This document shows positions 1 through 13,000 of a stretch of DNA of 60,000 nucleotides, one piece after another. The translations under genes were made by a program, and so were the position numbers. Origin of the DNA: Owenia fusiformis (taxonomy: Eukaryota > Annelida > Polychaeta > Sabellida > Oweniidae); NCBI GenBank assembly GCA_903813345.2, contig CAIIXF020000008.1:29330005-29390004 (forward strand). Reading direction: 5' to 3'. How positions within the stretch are numbered: position 1 is the stretch's first letter; every line of letters begins with the position of its first letter. The notes under the pieces were generated by a model. That model searched no databases. It was not told the DNA's origin and saw nothing but the letters and a program-made list of their open reading frames with translations.

Positions 1-1547
1 CTCCCCCATGGTTACACTTGTGTATTGGTTTTTGGACCACCCTGTAAAATAGGGCATTCATTATGCATATTGGCCTCAAATATGTTGAGGACCACCAGTA
101 CACACACAAGATGACTATCCGTAACACATACATTGACGTGGATAAACGAATTAAGATGTCGGTAGGTTCCAACCCTGCTTTGATTACATTCATCAAAACG
201 TAACAAAGATGAACGGAAACAATGTCAGACGGTTTTTATCTTCATATATCTTCTTCTTATGAACATTTCCTGAATAAGGGGACAATAAACCCAACATCAT
301 ACCTTTTAAAAAATTACCTAATGTTCACTAAAAAGGCAACATTTCATTGTGTTGTTTTATTTTATGTTTTTCTAATCTGGGCAGCATAACTAGAAAATAG
401 TTTTCACCGAAAAAACCTTTGTGGCGGAAATTTTCTAGCCTCTTCGCTACCTGGAGTGACGAGATTTCTCGTCACCTCATATATGACCTTGGAACCCAGA
501 GTGACAAGAAAATCTCTCACGTGTATGTAGTGAAATGTCAAAAGGACTCAAAAATGAAAAATTCTCTTGTTCCAACTGATTTTGGCCTGGGAAAAACATT
601 CATGCGTGTACTAACTTAGTAACCTTCCTTGATAATATACTCAGAACTCCACCCTCGTGTATTATGTGTAAGGATTAGTAATGGGCACACTTGCTTTAAA
701 TTTACAATAAAGAATGAACAGGATGATCTATTCCTTAAACCATCTTTTCAAATTGATCTATTCAGCTTACCACGTACGTAACAGATGAAGAGTATAAGAA
801 ATGGTGAGATTACTCCGGCATCTGGCTGTTATATTCGCAGCACAGCCTTGGGTAGCATTCGTGAATGCAACTGCTGGCTGCCGGCGACCGTTTTCCTCGC
901 AATTTGAAGACTAGCTATTCGTGAAAACCAGCTAAGGTCAAATTTATGTTTTCATCAGAATCTATGTTTTATGTCTCACCAAACCAGGTTTTTGTGGTTA
1001 CTGAGTTGCATTCACACCCAAATAGTTCAGGATCTTTCAGAGAGGACCGTGATTCCGAAGCTAGAAGCTTGGAACTCTGTCATGAGCACTGACTCAGATT
1101 TGAACATGTACATGTTTATTCCACCTCTTGTCCAACAGTTACTGGTCATAGCACATATGAATATGAATAAATGATATAACATTAACACGAGACACGTGGC
1201 TTCATGCAGTTATCACCTTTTTAAGTTTTACATTTAGGTTTTTGTTTGTTGCGTTTTTGAGACGCATTGTATATGATAATCATGATAGGTTGTATGATAA
1301 ATTATCTGTTCGGTTATGCTGACTTTTTAATAATTTGAGAAAAGATGTTTGCATTACCAACGACACATGTCATTAAGAACTCTGATGATAAGTATTTGCA
1401 TACTTTTAAACCTTATCTGAAATATAGTACAAGGTAACTCTTGGGCTCGGAGAAAATTAATCTTACGGATTCATTTCAGATGTCTAGGTGTATTTAGATG
1501 CGTATATACATGTCATAAGTACGTTCATGAATAAACTTTGAGTGAAG
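1..1547. other. Upstream flank of the BtaA-like gene, no gene seen
   Basis: Apart from the dispersed repeat copy near the left edge, only short open frames without family similarity or splice support are present. The bases just before 1548 would hold the promoter and 5' UTR of the BtaA-like gene. I saw no convincing TATA box. Confidence 0.5.
48..305 (+). repeat. Dispersed repeat, copy 1
   Basis: About 260 bases resemble 8018-8255 in the same orientation. Shared blocks include GTGGATAAACGAATTAA, TTTGATTACATTCATCAAA and GGGACAATAAACCCA. The copies differ by scattered substitutions and small indels, so they are old. No terminal inverted repeats or coding potential were found. The family is unknown to me. 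Confidence 0.7.
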
Positions 1548-3417
1548 ATGTTGCAGAACATACTACGTACTCATCGCTTACTGCCAATGAGACAGGTCAC
1601 GACACCAGTTAAGAGACGACTGACTAGACGAACTGCTGGTGAAAAAGAAGAATCAATTGTGTTTAGTCAGGTAGGTTAAAGATTTATACTATTATTTAGA
1701 GGATTTGACCCCTGTTTGGTTGATCTATATGATTGTATCGATATTATGCTTTATTTAATATTTATCATTCCTTGCATTTTTCATCTACTTCACGCAGGTT
1801 CTATTTTTGAAGCGTATCGAAACCAACTACACCACGAAAAAGCATTAATTTGAATTTTAGACCTACAAGGATGTTGAATCTCATATTGCACCAACCGAAA
1901 ATGCGTTTCTATTAATTCATTCATTTTTTATAAACAAGGCCCCTCCTCTTAGCGGCGTTTGGGACCCCAGCTGTGAAAAGCTATTAGATTTTCAAAGGAT
2001 TCAACTACACGTCTAATTATCTTTAATTTACTAGTTTTCTCTCATTCTCGCCCATATTTTCCAAATAGACGCCTATTACAGACCTCCGATGCTGCGTCTA
2101 CATTTTTCGGCATAAACGCATCAGAAACACCACATATTTCAAAGTTGATAGGTACGCCACGAAGCCTTCTGATACGTTAAATTGGGTCAGTAGCAATGGT
2201 CAGTTTGGCTTTTTATGAAGTAGGACTGCATAGAGGTTTCCGGGACCAAATTTGATTGCGATTTGAAATGAAAATCAATGAAAAAAATATCAAAGGGAAT
2301 ATCTTTATATGTATTATAGGTAAATAGTACAATTCATTCATCATATATTATATTGTAGAATAATATCAACGTGCCCAAGATAAATACTGCTATGGGTATA
2401 AAATCCGGCGATCGAATTCTAACTATTGCTGCAAGTGGGACGCATGCACTTTCTAAACTTTTCGCTGATCCAGAAAGTATACTCGCAGTGGATACAAGTG
2501 CTCCTCAACTTCATATGGCAAAGCTGCAGGTGACTGGAATGAAACTTCTAGCAAGGGAAGAATTTTGTTCCCTGATAGGAATAAACAGAAAACAAATACC
2601 AAAGACAGAAAGAATTAAAATTTACGAACATATACGATCTGACCTCGAGTCGGATACTCTCGACTTTTGGAATAAACATATTGATGACATTGCAGATGGT
2701 GTTCTTTATTGCGGAGAGTATTCCAAAGCATTTGATAACGAACTAAACGATATTCTTCACACTGTTCATGGTGAATCAACGATTAAAGAGTTCCTAGCCT
2801 TGGGTGATAACATGGAAGAACAGCGTCGTTTCCAAAAAGAGATATGGAACACACCTGAATTGCACGAAGCTTTTGAAGGCAGATTTAAAAAAAGCACAAT
2901 ACTGAGTGTCAACCTGTATGAGAATATCAACACGACATTGGGAAAACTGTATCTAAATCAGCTTAACAATATGATAAACCACATCCCAAATAACGAGAAT
3001 CCAAGCATGGAAGAAATCCTCACGGGTGATGTAACTGAGGCACGAATGTCCGCTTATCTGAGGGAAGGCAACTATGAATTTATAAAAGATCGTTTACAAA
3101 GAATACAATGGATTGAAGCAGATGTAACTGATTATTTGAAAGAGTATAAATCAGCAAGTCACTTCAGGAAACTGAATGGTGTAAACCTTTCAACCGTACC
3201 TACATACTACGGTCAAATACCAAACAAGGTATGCAATATGATGAAAAATGCTGTTGCAGTTTGTAAACCAGGTTCAAAGCTCGTATACTATGCCGCATTT
3301 AACGAATTAAGCATACAGTTTCCGGAAGAACTGATAAAAGAAGGTATTATAACATACGATGGTCAAGACTGCTCATGTGGTGTCCCTATTGCAAGATATG
3401 CATCGGTCGTCCAGTGA
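1548..3417 (+). CDS. BtaA/DUF3419-like S-adenosylmethionine:diacylglycerol 3-amino-3-carboxypropyl transferase, two exons
   Basis: Members of this family move the 3-amino-3-carboxypropyl group of S-adenosylmethionine onto diacylglycerol, the first step to betaine lipids such as DGTS. Exon 1 is 1548-1670 (41 codons, donor GTAGGT) and exon 2 is 2359-3417 (acceptor TTGTAG). The phase-0 join gives 393 residues, near the usual BtaA length. Across the join ESIVFSQ runs into NNINVPK and then GDRILTIAASGTHALSKLF, followed by ILAVDTSAPQL. These match the BtaA start, the SAM-binding glycine segment and the acidic strand with its NPxQL-like motif. The C-terminus (VCKPGSKLVYYAAF) also fits. The Trp-Glu-Asp usually expected after the Gln of the first motif is not evident. 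Residues 1-31 contain many Arg and no acidic residue, so a mitochondrial presequence is possible. Family call strong; exact substrate inferred. Confidence 0.82.
1671..2358 (+). other. Intron of the BtaA-like gene
   Basis: 688 bases between a GTAGGT donor and an AT-rich TTGTAG acceptor. No repeat or open frame of note was seen. The intron argues that this is a eukaryotic nuclear gene and not bacterial contamination. Confidence 0.75.
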
Positions 3418-3789
3418 AATATAGGAAGTCCTGTATATGAAAACGAAAACGAAAAACAGAACCCGTAGAAGTGTATGGTGAATTGAAAACACTTCGCATG
3501 CGTTCCTGCATAGATAAACTTTAAAATGAATTTAAATACTCAGAGTTCTGATTGACTTGCTTTTTGATGCATCATAACTAACTCTGTGTCATTTCAATAT
3601 ATTCAAATATCTAAAAATATATTTCCATATAAAATCTGTCTGACAATACAGGCGCAGCAGAGATATACACAATAATTATACACAATAATTAGTGTGTTTA
3701 AGCTATATATAAAGTATTATCTAGGAAAGTGCAGTGGTTTCTCCAATCTGGTCCAGTCCCTTATGGAGTCACCATTCTGTTTCTAATGA

Positions 3790-4065
3790 TCAAATCTGAT
3801 ACTGATTTAACATTCCCAGTGTGATGACAACTGACATCACAAGCATAATGACAAAGAAATAGCGATCCAGAGTTAGGGCCACTCTCTTCCAATCTCCGAC
3901 GTTTGATGTCACCGCTGTATTTGCCCTTTCTACCCCTGTATTGGCGCCATTCTTACTGCCATCTTCTGTGGTTGAGGTCATATGTAGGGGGTTCTCAAAA
4001 CCGTCATAATTCATTGAGGTTTCTGACACACCACAAAGACGTCCAATCGCGTTGTCGAGGAGACA
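3790..4065 (-). CDS. Receptor exon 8: cytoplasmic loop, TM4, stop
   Basis: After TTTTAG the exon reads CLLDNAIGRLCG, continuing the IRK of exon 7 as in the family. A hydrophilic stretch of about 40 residues follows, then GDWKRVALTLDRYFF and a TM4 ending in NQYQI and TGA. The loop is short for a nicotinic subunit. Confidence 0.92.
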   Translation of the reverse strand, partial: CLLDNAIGRLCGVSETSMNYDGFENPLHMTSTTEDGSKNGANTGVERANTAVTSNVGDWKRVALTLDRYFFVIMLVMSVVITLGMLNQYQI

Positions 4066-7000
4066 CTAAAATAAAACGAGATACAATTTGCTACATCAAT
4101 AATCTGCTGTTATTATTTGGGAAACAATTCTTCCAAACTAATGCAATTCAAACAAGAACACAAATGTGTACAATATGTCCCCACCTATGGGTAATCCTGT
4201 CAAATGATTATCCTAAAAATGAGTAGACAAGACTTTACCGACACAAAATGGCCATCTGAAAATTTACCAAGAATGACAAAAAATTAGTCAGTTCTAGATT
4301 TTCATACTAAGAATCACCCCTGAAAATTTGAAATTGATCCCTCACACAGTTAACCAGAAAACATGTAAACAAGACGTTACAGACAAGATTTGAGGACAGA
4401 AAATCCAAAATGGCTGCCTTGACATTTATCCAGAATGCCAAAAACTAATCTGTTCTAGATTTTCATACTAAGAATCATCTCTGAAAATTTAAAATTGATG
4501 TACCAAACAGTTCACCTGGAAATGTGTAGACAAGACTTTACAGACAAGATTTTAGGACAGAAAATCCAAAATGGCTGCCTTGACATTTACCCAGAATGCC
4601 CAAAAACTAATCAGTTCTAGATTTTCATACTAAGAATCATCCCTGAAAATTTGAAATTGATCTACCAAACGGTTCACCTAAAAACGTGTAGACAAGACTT
4701 TACGGGCAAGATTTTAAGACGGAAAATCCAAAATGGCTGCCTTGACATTTATCCAGAATGCCGTAAAAATTATCAGATCTAGATTTTCATACTGAGAATC
4801 ATCCCTGAAAATTTGAAATTGATCTACCAAACGGTTCACCTGAAAATGCGTAGACAAGACTTTACAGACAAGATTTTAGGACGGAAAATCCAAAATGGCT
4901 GCCTTGACATTTACCCAGAATGCCCAAAAACTAATCAGATCTAGATTCTCATACTAAGAATCATCCCTGAAAATTTGAAATTGATCTACCAAACGGTTCA
5001 CCTGAAAACGCGTAGACAAGACTTTACAGACAAGATTTTAGGACGGAAAAATCCAAAATGGCCGACAATAAAAAAGTGATTATGAGTTTTTGCTGAAATC
5101 TTTTTACAAAATTATCACATATACCTACTGTTAACAATAACATAAGCTTTTACAACAAAGTACACCTGAAATTATTTATAAAGCTACTAAAAAGTTAAAG
5201 CATGAAAACTGAAAAACACCATTCAATATGATAGAAAGTATTATCGTGCGCTAACTTTTCTTAAAACATTCAAAATGGCTGACATGACTGAGCTAACAGG
5301 TCCAAAACCTAATCAGATCTAGAATGAAGTGAGCTGAACAAGATGTTAAAGTTTTAAAAGCAACTGTGAAGCCGTTTTTCTTAAAGTTTGCAGACAAGGA
5401 TTTTAGCATTTGACTTCAAAATGGCCGACAGGAAGTAGGTATCGAGTTAATTTTTTTTCATCCACATCTGTATGCACTCATAAATTATCCCTGAAAATTT
5501 GAAGGTGATATCTGCAGCGGTTTTGGAGAAAACTCCCGGACGTACGGACAGACAGACGGACAGACAGACGGACGGACAGACAGACGGACAGACGGACGCG
5601 CCTAGGCCGACAATATGGCCCCACACTATGTGGTGGGGACATAATAAACCGACCAAACAGAATATGCGTTACACTGTATAAATATGAAAGATACTTTATA
5701 TTCATTACTTATTACCTTTCTGATGAAGTTTGGTACAGGTCTTCCACAAAAACCACTTGCACTCAGGTTAGTTGTAACGAGTGTAAGAAACAAAGAGACG
5801 GTTGTCATGGCCATATTATACAAGTAAACCCACACTAGAAATACATCAGGCCGCATTTAACAATCATTATCAAATTGTTTTAAACAGAACTGAATTGATT
5901 TAATTTTTCAGGTGACAATCTCATTGTATTTTGAAAATTTGATTGGAGTTGGAATCATTTTTTCAAATATTATCATGTACAGGGTGACCGGAAAAAAAGG
6001 AGACCATTGAAATAGGCAATATCTCCTAAAATAGACTAGTGACATCAATGAAATTTTGCATACATCAGGACAGTTCTATGGAAATTTGTTCCTGAAAGTG
6101 TCAATACAAGCAGTCAACTGGTTCAGGAGCTATGATCATTTACATAACATGCTCCAAATAGGCGCAATTGAGACCAACGCAGAGCTGGATACATTTGGCA
6201 AATACCCTTACATATTCCGACCTTGTTATGGCATTACATTTAGCATTTATTGCCACCTTTAGGTCAGCAATTGTCTCAGGATTGTTTTGGTACACATTGT
6301 CTTTCAAATTGACCCACAAAAAGAAATCAGGTGGATTCAAATTTGAGGTGTATGGAAACGAAGCTTATCTGACCTATGGCTTCTGACTCAGTGGTCCCAC
6401 TCAGTTACAGTATCATCCTAAGGAGGTTTTGGGCAGCCCTTGGTTTCCATATGGGATTTAATTGTGCCATATAGTGGTTTTAGTAACATGGCACTATGCC
6501 CAATACCTAAAGTGACTCTTAAGATTTGGTAAATCAGCACTTTGGCAACAGGATGATGAACCACATGTCAGATAACCCTTCATTGCCATTACAGCCTAGA
6601 CTTGAATCCTGCTGATTTCTTTTTGTATGGATATTTGAAAGACAATCTATACCAAAACAATCCTCAGACTATTGTTGACCTAAAGAAGGCAATCACTGCT
6701 ATATGTAATGCCATAATAATGCCATAGAGGGCAGAACATGTAAGGGTAGTTTGCCATATGAATCCAACTCTGCGTTGGTCTCAATTGTGCCTATTTGGAG
6801 CATGTTATGTAAATGATCATAGCTCCTGAACCAGTTGAATGCTTGTATTGAAACCTTCAGTAACAAATTTCCATATAACTGTTCCAGTGTATGCAAAATT
6901 TCATTGATGGCACTTGTCTAGTTTAGGAGAAATTGATTACTTCAATGGTCTCCTTTTTTTCCGGTCACCCTGTATTTTGTGTACAAAGCTTACCTACGAT

Positions 7001-10000
7001 CGGTGTGTTTACTCTATGTCCAGGTAAAGCTGAGTTTAACATCATCAACTGTATCACTTCTATGAGCAGAACCAACAGTCCTAAGAAATACATTCGTACT
7101 TGTTTAATGAAGCGATTGCAACAACAGGGTGAAGCAAAAAAGGTAACCTAAACAAATGTTAACGACTCGGTCATAAAGCATGGCCATATTTGGCACAATT
7201 TAAGAGATTCTCAGAATGTATAGAAAAGAAAATCGCAGACGTCACCTTTTTCATACCAATGAATTTCTGAATTTCTTCAATGATTGCTTTATATGTTCTG
7301 TTAATATCTTATTTTATTATGGTAAATATAATCAGAATTGTACAAGGAACTTAATATCAATTTAATAAAAATGAAGGTTCCGACTTTCATTATTTTCTAT
7401 CCCTCCTTAGCTTTTCTCTGAACCATTTTCCAGGGAGATGCATAAAGCTGTCAAGTACAACAGAAAATAAAAATACAATAAAAATACAATAAAAATATCC
7501 CACATAGCAAAACTATTTTTTGGTCAATTTATAACAATGGGATGTGTTCCAAGTGTACTTCGTACGTGAACGTTTTATCAGGTAAGGAAACGAAAAAGTA
7601 ATAAATATATATGCACACAATATATTGAATAAGATATTGCCCTAATAAACATATCTTTCCATTTTCCAAGCTTTCTCATCCAGTAAACACAAAAATGATC
7701 CCAAACATACCAAAAAGAACTTTTCCTGGTATTTGATGTGGGATAAGAAATATGAATGGAGAGACGAATGCCACGATGACCACTGGATAGATATAGACAA
7801 CCACCAGATAAGTGCTTTTGCGAAGAACAGTCAGGCTGAATGTGATGTCGGGGTAAGGCTCCTTACAACATGGGTAGTACTTTGTATTCTTCACTCCATT
7901 TGTTTTCATTAGAACCCAAGCTGAGTCACCGATGTAGTCATTTGTGTCAATAGCGGCCAAATCGGAGAAGAACGCTAAATCCAACTGCAAAATATGGACA
8001 ATTTACATAAATATAGAATAGAGCATCCATTATGCAAGTTGGGTTCAAACCATCAATGTACACACATATGTGAACTATCCGTAACAAATTCATTCATGTG
8101 GATAAACGAATTAAAATGTAAGTAGGTTCTAACTCTCTTTTGATTACATTCATCAAACGTAACAAAGATGAGCGGAAAAGATGTCAGACGATTATATATC
8201 TTCTTTAACTATGAATATTTTCTGAATAAAGGGACAATAAACCCATCAATATACTTAAAAAAAACATGTTTTTATTGTAGTGTTAAATGCACGATTAGAA
8301 TGCAATTTGAGATATGTTTTATTTCTTAAAATACTGAATTTCGATGACAAAAATGGGCTGAAATCAATGGATAGCACGAATTTTCTCTATGAGGAAATAA
8401 CATGGGGAACACTAATCTAAGAACACTTTAACAACAGTTTAATGGTATATCCCAACCCCTAGGCAAATCTAAAAGGGGCATGACGTCATAATGCCAAAAT
8501 CTTTTGTTATTTGTTTACACAACAATCCTATGGTTGCCGAATTACTTTATATACATCCCGTAATCTCAAAATACACCTACCTTAAACCCGTCATGGGTCC
8601 AGGATCCAAACTTGAAAGTGCATGTCTGCTCATCGTAAGGGTATAGTCTATAATTCAAATTACACTGTGCCGTAATTGTGGCAAATGGAATATATACCAC
8701 CGTCCCATCCCTAGTAATCACAGCATTTTTATGTTCTCCCTCGTCCCAGTGCTTCTCTGTTCCAACTCCATTGTAGAGGACAATATCGGGTCTCCATAAT
8801 TTCATTATCGGAATGCGTACCAAATCAACATCATATATAGATGGGTCCCATGCTAAATTTTTGGCGTTCCATGACTGAAAAACAAAACGTTCACTCAAAT
8901 GTGCATCTCTTGATTGAATGCATATTTATATGTGATAATGATGAAAAGTGTAGTAAATACCAAGTACTGGGCTTTTATTCAATCTTAATGGCTCGTGGAG
9001 ATTTAGAATGGATTTACCCTTTGGATTATAAAAGCTATTTCAAAATTAAAACAGGGCGTTATATTAACAGCAAAATCAATTCAATGAAGCATGATACATG
9101 GTCTATCGGATAGCTAAACTTACAGATGGACTTTATCATTGACTACTCCACAGATTAAACATAACTTTGAAAGGGCCACGGATGGTTGACTAAAATCAAG
9201 TATCATAAGTACTATCACCAGTGTTAAGACTTAACATATTATTTTATTTATCTTGTGTGACTGTATATGATTTTATGAAAAGTATGACACGGTGTAGTCT
9301 TGAGTTTGAAATTAATTGAAAATTGTTTCATATTCAAAAAGATGGCGGAAGAAGTGGTCATATCCTTTGCTTCAGGGGAAATATTAAGCTCCCCCGTAGT
9401 ACGTGGGGCTGGGCAGATTCCTGGGTTTTCATAATAGACGTTTCCTTATTCCCCTTTGTTGGATTGGAGCATTTTAATGTTGGAGCTAACCACGTGAACC
9501 CATTATACTGTTCCTCGAAAATTACTGTTAGCCCAGTCAAACTAATGAAAAAAATAGCTTAACCCAAAACAAATTGCAATAGAAACCAAATAAGGTTAGT
9601 TATTTACATTTATTAACCATGAAATACATACTAAAAATCTACCAAAATCGAAGTAGTGGAACAATGTTAAAATTTGAATTGAAGATACCCCCTACCCCAC
9701 CCCCTTCAAATTATGAGTGCATGGCTAAAAACATATTTCTTAAAGTTGAGGTCTTATTTTTACATAATTTAGCTTGACCATGATTGGATATTGTTTTTCG
9801 TAGATAATAATATTACTTTAACAAAGAAAAAGTTCATTTGTCTTCTCTTTTAACCCTTACAAACCCAGAAAAATAGAAAAAAATCCCTCAAATTACGCAT
9901 ATACTAATTTGAATGTGTGTTTTTATATTAATGGGACCTTCTAGAAAATGTCCTATAATTTATAAAGATGGACCAACATTCACTTATTATTCCTATATAA

Positions 10001-13000
10001 TATTGAAATGATAAGTTTATTAAATTTTGAGAAATAAACTTTTTGATACCATATGGTTTGGCTACCATGGAATGAAGGTCAGAAAATGAAATTTGTACAA
10101 ACGAGAGGAAAAGGCACAAATAAGGTACGGTTGAAGAGCTTATAACCCAACCTTTTCAAATCGACTTGTATCCGAGTCTTAGATTTGGTACCAATGATGT
10201 CAAATGCCAGTTTCCATAGCAACCATTTGAATATTGTTAATAGATGTAATACATTATCAGGCATATTCTACTCATTATTCGTCGACTCAAATTGATATTT
10301 GTATCATAATGAAGCAATAAATATGTAATTAGCTCATATGCAAATTAGCTCATTTGACATCATTATTATGACATCATATGATGTGTATTTTATTGTACAT
10401 AAAAAGGTACGATACTGTTGTCTGCTTGGCGGGTGGGTGGCGTTTCATTTTTCTTAAAATCACGATTTCTGGAAAACCATTTAATGGATTCACTTCAAAG
10501 TTTCACAAGTGTTACATGGAAAGAAGTTCTAGAGCTGATTAACTTTTCGGTGGCCATCTTGCATTCTGGTGGCCATCTTGGAAGTTTTTAGATAAATATT
10601 GCCATCACAATTCCCAAAATATCATAACATATTTATTTCAAATTTTTCACATGTTACATAGTAAGAAGTTCTAGAGCTTATAAACTTTTCAGAAGCCATC
10701 TTGCATTCTGGTCCCCTTTCAGCGGCCATCTTGCATTGTGGCGGCCATCTTGGATGTTTTTGGATTGATTTTGCCATTGGCATTCCATAACAACCACTCA
10801 ATGGATTTACTTCAAAACTTTACACATGTTACATGGTAAGATGTTCTACAGCTGATAAACATTTTGGTGGTCATCTTGCTTTTTAGGGAAACAAGCCCAA
10901 TGCAATCTGCTATGTATTAGGTAAAATATTGTTAACCCTGTGCTTTGTTATACATTCTACTCATGTATTTAGACACAATGTTGATTGGCATTGTAAAAGT
11001 TACTATTGTTATGTGGTAAACACGATACAAATTTATGTCATATTCCGCAACGAATATGGCATATTCACTTGCGCTGTATGCCAGATTCACCCGCGGTATA
11101 TGGCATATACACTAACCAATGAGAATGTGATACGGAACTGTACACAACTGTCAAATACATTGATTCAAGGAACGTGCTAAAGTCAATGATTACTGAATCA
11201 ACATATTTGTGCATTGAAAATATCAACTAATACAATTGAATAACATATACCAGTACGGTACCTGTATTGTTTGATGCTGTTTTATGTACGTGTTACACAA
11301 AAATACACACTTCAAGGGAAACATTATGATGCATAAATAAATGAACTTACATTCGTGAAGCTTATAAGAGACTTTTATAACCAAATCAACAGTTGACAAA
11401 AGCCAGATAAAAACTTTAAAAGACCACGAGTATTTACATATTGTATTGGCAATCACGATTTACACATTTTTGATACATTCAGGAGTATCATTCAGCAATT
11501 ACATGTAATAAACGTACTAAATCAATCCAGGATTCATTTATATTAGTACTCGTAGCACTCACTATATTGGTAATCCAGCATAGTTTTACATTAAGAATCG
11601 ATTCATTCGAGGCTTTCTGTATCACATTTTCATCTGCTGTATATGGCATATTCCGCAGTTGAGTTAGTCATATTCCACTGGAGAGTATGACATATTCTGC
11701 AGTGATCTGATATTCACTGAAATCAATATATCGCATATTCACTGCGGAATGTGCCATACTCACCTGCAGAATATGCCATATACTGCAGGTGAGTATGGCA
11801 TATTCACCCGTATCACAAATATCGCACAACCATGAATATATGCCATATTTCCGTGTAACAACCATAAGACTATGATTGGAATATGTTAGCACTAGTGCTA
11901 AAGGGTAAGGACCAAAAATTGTTCAGAACAAAGTAAGAAAAATAAAACATTTAAGTATACATCAGTCACAAGAAAAGCAAACCCAAACTTCCCAAAACAA
12001 TAAAAATTGTACCTTGAGGTTCAGACATTTTGTTAACAAACAAACTGTTTCCGTAACCAGCTTAATCGAATGGATCACCAGTGAGATACAGACTGAATAC
12101 AATTAAATTTACTGAAAGCACATTATTACAGAAGAGGGCCTCAAGAGCTACTTGAATTCACAATTTTGACACTGAGAGGCCAATGTCGTATTTTGTGATT
12201 CTGACACAACACTTTCATAATATTCTTTGAGGTTTGATGCACTGATTGCCAAGAATACGCTAATAGTCGTAGCCTCTTTCAGTCAGAGGGTACTATATTA
12301 TAACCTACTTTTGAGATTTGTATGGAAAGTAGGTCAAAACAAAACATTCTAAATAAATGTAATGTTTGAGGTGTCAAGATACTGGGGAATTTCTGAAATC
12401 AGAATTGAAATCTGACTTCGAATTTAGATTCTTTGATGTTTTGAAATCTCGAAAAGTCGACTTGATGATATCCTCATGTTAAGTCAATGGTGCGAACTTG
12501 ATCAGCAACCCACTAAGCTACTTATTTAGCTACTTACCCAGCTACCTATATCATATTTATAGTGTATATAATATTAATAAGATTTCATTTTCAAGTCCTT
12601 AAGGGTTATTGGTCTCAATTCTCCCAGTAATTTAAAAATAAGTGAAACAAATGAAGGCCTATACCTATTTTTCAATTTGTTTTAAAAAAATTATGACTTT
12701 ATATATATTTATATTATATTTAAGGCATACATAATATATATGTGATTTCATTATAAAGTCCTCAGGGGTTAATGATTTAAATTCTCCTAGTGATTTAAAA
12801 ATAAGTGAAGCGAATGAAGGCCTACCCCTAATTTTTTAATTTTTTTTTCGAAAGTTATGATTTTTTTTCTCAACGACTAATGAATGTCAAATTCTCTTGC
12901 TTTGTATATGTATAGAGTACACAAGAAGGTAAAACTGGGATTTTTTTTATACATGATTAAGTTGCTTTTTAGGAATATAATGGCGTTCACGTAAAATTAC

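Larger units (their letters stand above)
4174..5643. mobile_element. Pearl-like (Helitron-associated type) element with tandem core and microsatellite
   Basis: Bounded by TATGTCCCCACC (4174-4185) and its inverse GGTGGGGACATA (5632-5643). Inside are about five diverged tandem units of 161-163 bases, then unique sequence, then an ACGGACAG-type microsatellite at 5541-5599 and a terminal hairpin CCCCAC...GTGGGG. This order is that of the pearl/HINE elements described in bivalves. It lies wholly in the last intron of the receptor. A partial relative lies at 31575-31690. Confidence 0.65.

Noticed and set aside
5447-5705. Pro-Ser-Val-Cys and Gln-Thr-Asp rich frames on both strands
   Set aside because: Translations of the ACGG/ACAG microsatellite.
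7676-7710. Extension of receptor exon 5 to the in-frame stop (MFGIIFVFTG)
   Set aside because: A strong GTATGT donor interrupts at the TM2 glycine, and exon 6 continues TM2 in phase; the extension would truncate the channel.
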